From: Antedon bifida
Taxonomy: Eukaryota; Echinodermata; Crinoidea; Comatulida; Antedonidae
Assembly (NCBI GenBank): GCA_963402885.1
Contig: OY727094.1
Location: forward strand, 28,894,501-28,958,500
Reading direction: 5' to 3'
DNA: 64,000 nt
In this document: piece after piece, positions 33,471-45,500 of the stretch
Position numbering within the stretch: the first letter of the stretch is position 1
Layout of the letters: every line of letters starts with the position of its first letter
Made by a program: the position numbers and the translations under genes
The notes under the pieces: generated by a model
What the model saw: only the letters and a program-made list of their open reading frames with translations
Databases searched by the model: none
Told to the model about the DNA's origin: nothing

Positions 33471-34898
33471 TTTATTGATCAGAAAACTAACATAATAAAA
33501 ATTAAAATATAACCTTTAAAAACCCGTAATTTTTAGCGTAGCAGCATATTACATTAACGAATGTCAAACTCATTGTGGATAAAACACAGTTGTGAGGCCT
33601 CACCACAAAATGGGACTCGTAATTGTGTGATATGAATAGGGTGTAAACTGCAATTCAACTTTTCATTGTACAGCCTAGCTGCTAGGCTTATTTTGAATAT
33701 TCTCACAATTTACACTAATTTACTGCTATTTCGAAATTTTAAATATTAATATCCAACAATTATCGATCGATGAGTCTCATTTTATTTTTAAACCTCACAA
33801 ATGTATTTTTCATCAATTTCTCTTTAAAATCTGACCAAAATATCATGCAATTACAAGTTTGTAAATGATTATACTGTATGAACCCACAGTACGCCTTAAC
33901 TGTACAATTCTTAACTAAAAGCTTAAAACAAATTTATATATATTTATTTATAAACATAAAATACAAATATTACAAACACATGATAATATTTTGTCTAATT
34001 TCTACATATAGCCATGTTTACAAATTTTTTTTTTTTTTCTATTGGAGTTAAGTTCATGCTCATCAGAGTTACATCGCTGTTTAGCTTGTTCGGCAAAAAA
34101 CACAGCAGTTAAACATTTGATACAACACCGATTGGAATCGCTCGTCTAATGAGACATTCTGAAACCTATCAGAGTTTAAGTTGCATCGGATGTAACTCTG
34201 AAATCTATCAGTGTTTTATCAGAGGCATAGAACAACAGTAAAACGTTAGTGCATGTAAACACAGCATATATTACATTCTTCTGCTATCTACCTTCTTAAT
34301 GGTAAAATTTCAAAACAATTTACACAACATAAATAAATAAAGAGATGATTGATATGGATATATATACAATGACATGTTCTCCTCTAGCTGGCAATATATA
34401 AATACTAAAACTTTTCATTAACATAAATGATACTTTTTCATAAAATGTTATAACACTAATTGTATAATAATTATTGTCAAAGTAAACAAAATTGTAATTA
34501 ATCTGTTCATATACAAATATCTCACAACTAAAATGTATACAGTAACACTATTAATAGACAACATCCATTTTGGAGCCATTATTAATCATAACAATTAAAT
34601 GTTTGATGCTTAAATCAATTTTGTAAAATTGTAGATGCATTTCGGTGGATGTTTGGTCAATTGTTTACTTTACTCCTATGGTCTTGTGGTATGGTTATTA
34701 CTTTTCATAAATTTTCACTTATTTAATTATGCATTTTGACAAAAATAATATTTTAATTTTATGCAAATAGTTTTGCAAATAAGGACAGAGATATACCAAC
34801 GAGGGAGTAGAGTCTAGTAAACCAAATCTTAACATACCCTGGTAATAGTTTTTTTATACATCATAGTTTATGTAAAACCATTTATTTCTTTTCTTATT

Positions 34899-36559
34899 TT
34901 AGTTCTCACTGCAGAATTGAGTTGGTTTCTGGCCGATAGCGTCATCTACTAATTTTAAATTGTTTCCAACTATTTGAACATTCTTGACACAACCTACAAA
35001 CATGTTCCTGTATTCTGCCGGTGCATTTGCTGATAAAGAATCAACACCACCTGTTTTATAAGAAAGTAAAAATGTTAACATGGTTTTTAAAAATAGTGTT
35101 ATTCATTTATATACACATTAGTAATATAAACAAAAATTTATTTATATCATCATATCAAATACAAAACTAGAAGGGCACTCAGAGAGCACAAACCTCTGTC
35201 TAGGCATATTAAAATCTTATTACACTATAAATTAGATACTGATTTTCTGCATTGCAATAACTTTTTTTTTAATTTTCCTTGTAAATGTCTTTCCTTGTGT
35301 ATTGTATGTGTATTTCTGTAAATTTTTTATATTTTCTGTAAACACCATGTAATTCAGCAGTTGGTTGTAATTGGTTTAAGTTGTTGTTAATAAATTTACA
35401 TAAAAAATTGAAATTGTATGAAAGATGTTTAGAGAGAAGCATTTCAGAATTTACAACATATAGTACATTATTAAGCATAAAAGTATGAACTAACTTTATT
35501 CCAATGAATGTGTAACCTCTTAAGATCTGTCTACACTATCAAACTTTATGTGACAAAAAAATGTGACATGCGCAAATATGGACATGATCACACATTTTTG
35601 TCAAACTTGTTTGATCGTTTAGACAGAGCTTTATACTTTAAATTACAAACCTAATATTAATAGTCCATTTGTATCAAGTTGAGTTGAGGCTGCTTTTGAC
35701 GTATCAAGAATGGGTTCATCCTCATCTACTTGCAGACTACCTTCCCTCAGATTTCTACATATAAAAATAATAATTATCAATCAATGACTCATAGTACTGT
35801 ATGTACCGGCATTGCAAAGTTATGGTCTGACCACCATCTCAAGTTTCGCCCATATGTTACTGAGGAGTTCTCATTGATGACAATGGAGGGACAAATGAGC
35901 TAAGTTCTCAAAGTCCTACGGTTCAAGGTATATTCAAGGTATACACTTTAATACACTAAAAGATTTTGTGAAATGAAACCCAACTCTTCCAATGATGTTC
36001 AAATATTTTAACAGAACATTTTAACTCATGGAATGTTCAATTTGCACAATTTTGCACAATTAAGCCAATAGGATATGTCAATTTAAGATCCCCCATCATT
36101 TAGTCAGCCACACATTATGTCTGCACCGTAAAAGTCTGAGAAAAAAAATCTTTCATTGCAAATTAGAGTTTTTTCATTGAATGAGTATACATAATAATAA
36201 ATAAACGTGGCCTTGAAAAATATTTCGGGAAATTTTGTTAATATTCGGGAGATCGGATGAAAATTTGCAAGGTTCCTGAAGAAATCTGGAAGGTTGGAAT
36301 GTCCGAGTATTATTACTAATTATTATTATCAATACTTGCCTCATAGCATATATTCTATGCCATTGTCCGTCGTTAATCGGAATGTTGGATTTGATGCGCA
36401 GCGTGCCTGATCCAAGATTGTAGGCAAATTCTGGAAGTCCATTGATAATAGCTATGGCAAGGAAGTCTCCACTTTTTCCGTTATCTTGTCCATTCCATAA
36501 AATGACACCAGATTTGTTGACAGTCCTTACATCCAATTCAATCTGACTGGATCTGGCTG
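34899..36559 (-). CDS. AGRN: Agrin LG3 domain exons (C-terminus)
   Basis: Exons 36340-36559, 35651-35754, 34899-35050. Sequence: [74 protein letters not shown] and the final QFCSEN then stop. LG3 is the receptor-activating domain in vertebrates. The first exon uses a GC donor. Its acceptor is set at gtgaaag because the upstream exon ends in phase 1; the alternative six to eight bases upstream would not keep the frame. The intron 35051-35650 sits where vertebrate agrin inserts its z exons. Confidence 0.9.
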
Positions 36560-39500
36560 CTTTCACGCTTTTAAAATAAAATTAGTGATAGTTAATTATT
36601 TGAATAATTTACTTTTAAACTACTAATCTAATGTTTTGTGTCTCTACTTTGCAACCCTTTTGAAGTTCTGTAGAACCTCTATTAGGAGGACATCTTCAAT
36701 AAAGTGATTTATTTATATACAGTAGAGATTGGTGAATACTGTATTTATCCATAATGAAAGGAATTATAATGTAAATTTAATTAATTAGAAATTGGGCTAT
36801 GAAAGTTACTTTACTTTGATTGTATACTATTGTTTAAATGCTTTATGTCCCTCATGCAACTATGTTTTTTCAAGATAAACCCAACAAGCATCCTAACACT
36901 TGCATTGTTAAAATTTAATTTAAAAAACACACAAAAAAAACCTTTACCATTCCCTGAAATTAAGAAAATAAATGGAAAAAACATGCTAAAATTTCAAAAA
37001 GAAGGTTTAGAAAAACCAATAGTAATTCATTCAGATTGAATAAATAAAAATAGCAACTCTTTTAAAAAAACATGTATACATCGATAATGTATGGTGATGA
37101 TTATCTTTTTTATAAAAGAAAATAAATAACAATTTCAATGAAAATGTGATTTATCCATGCCATGCCAAGTAAAAAGTAAAGTTGAATTATCAATAAAAAT
37201 GCAAAAAATAAAGCCTTAGCTATGAAGCAGAAAATTGAAAAAAAAAAGCAATCTTGAAAAAAGTTTGTTTAGCATAAAGGTTATTCACAAAACAGTTTTC
37301 AACAGGAATTGGAAAGAAGTGTTGAATTGGCACAACGAAAATTTAACATAGTGTTGTTGTAATATGTATTTATTGTTTAAAGATGATATCATATAATCTC
37401 TGATAGATATTTTATTTCTTATATTGTAGTTTTCCAACACTGCCAACAATCAAACAATTTATTTGAAATCGTCTACGTAATAAATCTAAAAGAAAAAATA
37501 GATTTCCAACTCTCTAAAAGTTTGGCACATAATAGTAGTTTTATTACGTTATTAGTTTAATCTAATTGTTAATAGAATGGAGAAAACATGCAGGCATGCA
37601 AAGGTTAAAGGTCATGCAACTATAACTGTTGAACAAATTGTAAGTTTTAATACCGAAGAGATGCAACCGTTTCGTCGCCACTGTGAATAGAAAATGATGA
37701 CATGGTGTAAAGATGAAGTAAAGTGGCAAGCAAAATCACACCAATGACAAAATTGATTAAACTATTATCTAAAATATATTACTGTCACATCAAACATTAA
37801 GTAGTGCAGTAGTTATGAAATTTTAAATGAGTGAACGGTATAAATAGAAGAGTTGTAGCTTAGATGGCTACCAATCCCAAGGTATTGTGATCAAAATCTT
37901 AATATCAAAACAAAACTCAGTTCATGCATTGTAACCTTCCATTGCAAGCATAAGAATACATATTAATGTTTTTCGTATTATAAGTATATTTTATACAAAA
38001 CAAATGTAAAAAGAATCAACCCCATTTAATTATTAAAATGGCATATTTCACAGGAAAGTGTTTTGCTTTGTAATGTTTCTGTCAAAGTCAAATAAATCAA
38101 AGTAAACTAAAACTAAATGTATAATAATCTAATTTAAATACAGTACTACATCTTTCATTTCTATTCTATAAATAAAAATAAAAATATTAATATAATCATA
38201 AACTATTTTTACTACCTACAACAGTCTTAAACTCAGAAAGAGGCTATATTCGTTAACAATGTTTAAAAGCTAATTTTCCTTTTTAAAAATGTATAAAGAT
38301 ACATTTTAAAAATTGGAATTTTTTCAAGTCTGTCCAAGGGTTTTGGTAAAGATAAATCCATACATCGATCCTTTATAACTGTCGAAAACTAATTATATGT
38401 ATTTATTCCTAAATTACTATTCTTTATGTAATTTGATTACTTATGATGTGTGATAAATTATGTATGGCTTGCCTATATGCTGTATGAAAACATTGCTTTT
38501 AAAAAGAACATGATTTGGTGTTTTTTACATCAACTAGAGAAAATTGATATGTTCAAAGAAAGATGGAGCAGGGAGTTGTAAAATATTTTACAACTCCCTG
38601 GAAATAGTTAAAGCTAAATTTGGAAAATCCACACATGATATTGATGAAGGTGTAGCAAAGAAGTTGGTTGTATTTTATTTGTTTGTTTTTCTTTTTACCG
38701 TATGGGGCTCCAATAAGTTGCTGAATATTTCATTGCACTATTATCATATATGTTTTTAGTGCGTCTGTAACTAAAATAAAATCAGGAATCTTATCTACTA
38801 CAATCTAGTATTATATGAGTATAGTTAATTTAACACAACACTTATACTGATTAGGCTACAACAACAACATAATCATACAACTTGTAATTGTAAATGTTTA
38901 TCTGTTTTGTAGTAACAAGAGAATTTTACAATTTCTTTAAAAATAATATTGAAAGAAAACTTGCAAGGACCTGTTAAGGCACTATCAGTTTCTTTCAAGA
39001 TAGGATTGTAAAAAAGACATCTTCAAATCCATCAGACAATTACAAACCAATTATATTATTATCCAAATAATACTTTCTATTTCAAAGCTAGTATCAAACT
39101 AGTATTAGTAAAAGATATACTAAAAGTCAAATTATTTAAATTTATATTAATTATACATAAAAGTTCTGCAACTGGGTTAGTAAAACATACTGTAATTTTA
39201 CTTATGTTAAGATATATCAGAATGATTATTATTTCTGCATTTTATTTCAGTTGGCTATTTTAATAAAGTATCATTTGTGACTGTCTGCTCACCTCTGCCC
39301 TACATTACATTACAAGAATTTACTCGTAAACACAATCTGTTTTGTTTATTGCAAAACCGCTTAATTGTTCAGGTCTTAAAAGAGCAGTCTTGGAATATTT
39401 TATCTGACTACTCATCAAGATGTTTCATTTTCTTACCTTATTTTACCCCCAGATGGGTATGCTAGGGTGGTATTTCCATCAAGACCTATGATATTATTTG

Positions 39501-42500
39501 ATGGTGTCTTGGTTGGTTCCTGTGTTGTTTGAACATCTGATACCATGCCTGGATCTGAAATTAAAAATCATTAAAAAATATTTACATACTGTACAACACT
39601 ATAGGATATCAGATTGCCCACTTAAGTTTGATATATAAAACAAACTCCAACAAAATTGAGGCAAGTCATTATTTCAAATTGTATTTATTCATATATGAAA
39701 TCATATTTACATAGATGGATCGATCAATCTTCACTTCATTTATAAAGGTAAAGTTCAAGCTGTCAACCATCTTACCTATCTCAGAAGCACAACCATTTTC
39801 GGTGTCAAATTTACCGGGAGGACAAACACAGGCGTACGTAGTTATGTTTTTCATGCACATGTAACCATCCATACATGGAGAATTCTTACAAACATCATCT
39901 TGGTAGTTCGTAACTTCAACAACATTAATGGCGCCCTCTAGCAAATCATCAACCATCTCTCCTCTGACCATGAACTATGAATGTATCAAAATTAGAAAAT
40001 ATTTTGAAATACTTTATTTTCAATTTTTTTGAATGAAATGTATTTTAAAGTGTAACATATTTATTTAAAATAAATGTACATTTTTATAGATTTATAATCT
40101 ATTTTCAGATGTAAAAGCACACAAGCTTACTTACTTTTTCAATGGCACCAGTAAGACCGGTTGTTATTCTTGCTCGTGTAGCAAACTGGAAATCTCTACT
40201 TCCACCAATAAATAGATTTCCCCCTAGATTCAACTGGGATTGAGTTCCCTTTATCATGAAAAGAAAAGTTGCTTTGTTAGAAAGTTAGTACCTTATTTAT
40301 TTTATTCAATTTTCATGTACGCACTATCGAAACGGCTCTCCATGCTGCACTTCAAACATGTAAAAGTAAAACAATATAAATACATAAGATATATAAAATT
40401 AAAAAATTGTGTTTTAGTAACAAAATTGTTTGCACACAGGAGAATTAATGTTGACAATTCAATTTTATGACATTTATTTACCTTAGATTTTCCAGATACT
40501 GGTGTACCATTATCAATCACCATCATTCCATTTCTGCGATTTCGTGTCACATAAACATCATGAAATTCATTCATAGATAAAGGTGTTTCACTCCTGCAAG
40601 AAGTTTAAATTTGATTATTTGTTTTTGTGGAAGTTAGTTTTCAATATGTATTGTTACCTATATAAGGTGAACTTCATCACATAAAATCCAATTCAATTCA
40701 TCCTTTATTGGTCTAATTTATATCAAAATAAAAATCAGAAAATCTTTGTTAATACACTGCAGTTTAAAATACATGAACAATGTTTAAAACAATAAAAAAA
40801 GTACAGACACTAATTAAAAGTTATAAAAATAATTTGTTAATTAAACTTGTTAGATCTGCTCAAAAAGTTGAATATGCTTATTATTTATTATTAGTTATAT
40901 CCAATTTAAATTTAAAAGCTTTATTTACCTAATGTTTGCTTCTCCTCCACCAAGATCGTATCTGAATTCTAAAAATCCATTAACCATATTAAGAGAAATG
41001 AAATCTCCATTTCTATTGGTTCCTTTTTGTCCGTTGTACAGAATCATACCATCTTTTGTCTTTGTTAAGAATGAGATGTTCATACTTGTCTGGTCTGCAA
41101 GATTCTTAAGTCCTGGTCTCTCAATGTAGGATATACCAGAGAAGGCTGGGATGTACACTTCCTCTACAACTTCTTTTAACATAAAAACAATGTAATATAA
41201 TATTAATTTAATAATGCAATCAATAATGTAATAATGTCAACCAGTATCAAACACATGATGCTCATGGCAAAGTGTTTGGCCATCTACAGTACTAGTGCGC
41301 ACAGCACAACATACAAAGGCAACTGGCTCAGCACTCATATGGAGCTGTCCAACACTAGCTAGTTGCATTAGTGCTGCTTATGCTATGGGGTGCTTTATGC
41401 TAATGCTAATGAGCAATCATAGGTGTTGTGTCACTGAGCTCATGGTAAACACAGTGATTACAGACACCACAATAAATGGGAGTTCAAATGACAAACTTTA
41501 TATCTGACAGTGGTAGATTCAAGGCCATTTACCTTCTTCGCATTTCTCTCCTTGCAAGCCAATTGGACAATCACATCGATATCCACCCTCAGGTAGAGTC
41601 ACACATGTTGAACCAGATCGACACAAGTTACCTTCACAGGGATCCACAAATATATCTCCACAGAGTGGGCCTAAAAATCAAATGTATACATGTTTAGATA
41701 CTGTAGTACTAAATGTACTAAAGATGTTTCAATGTTACACTATTTTATAATAAGATAAATAGATACTTTTAGAATGACAGATCTTTAAAAATTGAAAAAT
41801 ATATACCATAGAATCCTTCAACACATTTACACATGAAATTTTCGCCTTCTTTAATGCATGTGGCATTATTAAGACAAGGTTTAGCATCACACGGACTAAC
41901 ACCGCATTCACCAACACTGGCACCATACAGTGCATCATCCTTCAGTTGGTATGGCTCATCATTTATAGACAGTTTTCTGACACACCCCACAAGGCCACTT
42001 GATACTTGAAGATGATCATATGTACTGGAATAAACAAGAAGTCAATTGTGTTAAAACTTTTGACTGCTTTATGGGGCTCTTTCACAAGCTCAGATAGATT
42101 CTTGAAAAAAATCAAACAAACCCCTATTTAGAGGACAGTTTTGAAAGTTTCCCCATAATAGAGGTTTTTACTGTATTAACTTAACTTGAGAAAAACAATA
42201 GAGTAGTGTATTAGCAGTGTATCCTGATTTGTATGCTGGACATTAAACAGAAAATTCCATAACTGTTTTTCTATGGCTTTTTAAAATAAAAATTTGTTTT
42301 TTTAAATATATGAGACTGCTCTCAATTGTGAAATATTTAAAGAAAAAAAACCAAGGTGAGGTTAAAAACAGACGAGGCAAAGATGCTTTCAATATAATTA
42401 TTAATATAAAATGACGAGATGTGTCGGGGGATTGAAAATTGAAAGTGTGTTGTCTGCCTCATATTGGCTACGGCCTTGAAACCCAAATTATTGTTATAAT

Positions 42501-45500
42501 CAAATTGTACAACATACCTTTCTTGGTCTAGAGGAATTCCACCAACAAACACATCTGTTTCTAGAATTAAAAGAGATGACCCACTGCCCAACCTGTTAGA
42601 AACTTTGGCCTGATCATCAACTTGTAGGCTGCCATCACGACGTTCACGCATGGCGACGACTGTATGCCACTCATTCACAGACACCGACTCCGAGCTTCGA
42701 AGGACCAAGAGATTATCAAATCCAACATCAAAGCTGATGAAAGAAACAGTTACATGTTAAATTGGTTGAAAAATGGAGTTTTTAAATAGTTAGTTCAGGG
42801 GGACACCAATGTTAAAGATGTATTGTCCCCCAAAATCATGAAAAATAAAGATTTTTAAAGTCGGACTTTGAATAGGCCATTTTGCAGTTTTAATGAAGTT
42901 GTTCACTTCCATAAGAAAAAAAACGGGGGAAAAAAATTATTTCACCTATAAAAAGACAAAATAAACAGTTAAATTACCCAAAAACTCATTGTCTTCCAGA
43001 CAATTTGACCATTTTTTGCTTTAAATTACATTTTTCTCAGGTAATTAAATTTTTTTCAGACCCAATTTTTTGTGAGAGTGAATAACTATTATGTGACATT
43101 AAAATAACATATTCAACAAAATATTTTTTTAGGGGGACAATATATCTTTAAAGAAACACTTTCCCATAAAACGAGAAAGAAATGTTTTAAGTCAATCAAT
43201 TAGTATCTCTATCAAATTGATATCTTCAAAATTCATAATTATGCAGAAAATAGAAGAAATGAAAGAAGTACAGTGTATGGGAATTGTAGTGTGGTGTGGA
43301 ATCTTCACAAGCCAGTAAAGATTTTGAATGGCTAAGATTCTACAGTAAGCAGTCATTAAAACAAATTCACATTAGTTTTTGTTAAACTGATTCTTTCTTT
43401 TATCTCAAGCCCCTTTCTTCAATTTCTTGTTAGATATTAGACTTTCCCAAGTCTCTAGTTATTGATTATTTATTAGGTTATATGCATGATATGCATATAA
43501 CCTCTTGATTCTGTCAGGATCTTTATTTATTTATTCTTTCCTTAGCACTATTTTGTCCGTGAATTATCTTGATATCAATTTCATCTAGCTAAGTCAATTT
43601 TTCAGAGTATATTCCTTATGGCCAGGAATCGATGTGGTTATGTTTTCACGGTGCGCAATCAAACATTACGCGGTCTACGCGCGATTTAATGAAATCACGT
43701 TTGTAATCATATCTTCACAAGCATGAATCATTTTTAAATAAAAGTTGGTACTCATAAATTTCAGGTCATATTTCATCATATGGCAATATAATTACGTGCG
43801 TAACGCATATAACGCATGCGTACGCGCGCTTAAAATGTTCAAAATTGTCAGAATTTATTTTCGATGAAATTAGAGTACGTTTCAGGCAATTTTAAGCGTT
43901 TAAAAAATTACTATGAGTGCGCAGATTTTTGCACGCGCACTGCGCGTCAAACGTTAATGCGCACATTTTTTGTCCGATTACTGTTGTATAACCTTTCTTT
44001 AATAATATCATCATATTTTATTCACTTTTCAACGCGAAACAGCGTTATACGAGAACGTCTAAAGTGACAGGCTACGCACGTGTAAGTTAACAAAATGGTG
44101 AAAATATGCTAAATTTTAAAATTAATATATATCGTTAGAATGCTCGGGAACACCTATTTTTTATTTCATTTTCTTGAAGTGTATGTATCATATGTATGAT
44201 TTATTATGAAATTAGGAGAAAAAAAGTTGATTAAGTCATCATTAATGGCATATTAAATTAAAAAAAATTAATTATGACAATCAATCAAATTATAACATTT
44301 TCTTGGGCCGAAATAACAAACTTAACATTAACTTTCTTCCTTAAGAAGTTCATATATTAAAGTTAAAAGTATATAGTTTGACGGTGCATCATTTTTTAAA
44401 ATTGTTAAAGATGTCATCATAGTAAAACATTATAATTTATTGCGGTATGTAATAATCTATCTGCACCAAAGTGGTTACTGCATAGTAAATACACGGATAA
44501 ATCTTTCCATAACTTTAGTCAGTTGTGTATGGCTCGGTGGTCTTTGCTCGTGTCTATAGCATTCAAGGTACCGAGTTCGAGTCTCACCTTGGGAAACGAA
44601 ACGAAATAAGATTTCTTTTTATTATCCATATTGTTTGTTCAATTGTATTTCTTAGTGTATAGATTATACAAATGATTTATAATGAAATCTAAATAAAAAG
44701 ACAAATGTGGTTTATGACATTATATACGCAGAAGGATCTTTGATCGGATTATGATACCGGCTATTGTATTTGCGTTAGCAAGATCCTATAATATATTATA
44801 AATAACTAACGATTCTGAGAAAATCAATCAATCAATATATCTTAAATCAATCAATTATCTTTATTTAGATCAATGCATATAACCTATAATTCGTCATAGT
44901 GACGAATTAAATCTAGTTTTTTTTTTTTGTTAGTATTTATTTATTATGGTAACCACCATCGGCAGTAGTTTTATTTTTTTATAGGTATGACACACCATCT
45001 GTGCCAAAATGATTTTTTCCCTTGAATATTAGTTGAATCACAGTCTATAAATAGACTAGTTGGATATTAGTACTAGTAGAACAAATTATTCAATTTTTGC
45101 ATTAGTACATAATTATTTCTATTGTGACTATTCTTATATTGTATATAGATAGACTGCATGCTCATTTTATTAAGAGGACTTTAATAATGAACATTAGGGG
45201 TTGGGAATGGTACTTTCTATAGTTGGATATATTGATTACTTTTTTAAACTTTTAAATTTATTATTGTTATACATGCATTTAGATCCAGTAAATTTAATCT
45301 GAAAACATGCTAGGCAAGTTTATCAAGATGCTCGGCTGTCAAAAATTTGTTAGCAGTTTGCAATTGGACTATTAGCGGTTACAAATAGCATATTAGGAAG
45401 GAAAAATAGACTATTAGAAATGAAAAGCATGAAGAAAACAGATACATAAACATGTACAAAAAAAACAGAATTAACACATATAAATGAACATCCCAAATAT

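Larger units (their letters stand above)
32079..34898. other. Gene-free DNA between the convergent gene sets
   Basis: No exon recognised. It contains an inverted-repeat element at 32709-32834 and a dispersed repeat at 33195-33470. The agrin 3' UTR (minus strand) must lie at the right end; an AATAAA on the minus strand near 34880 and others further left are possible poly(A) signals. Confidence 0.5.

Noticed and set aside
38544..38759. 71-residue frame in agrin intron
   Set aside because: Built over the perfect palindrome at 38569-38600; no similarity recognised.
44523..44595. tRNA gene
   Set aside because: A- and B-box-like strings are present but no acceptor stem or anticodon arm can be paired; treated as SINE-like.
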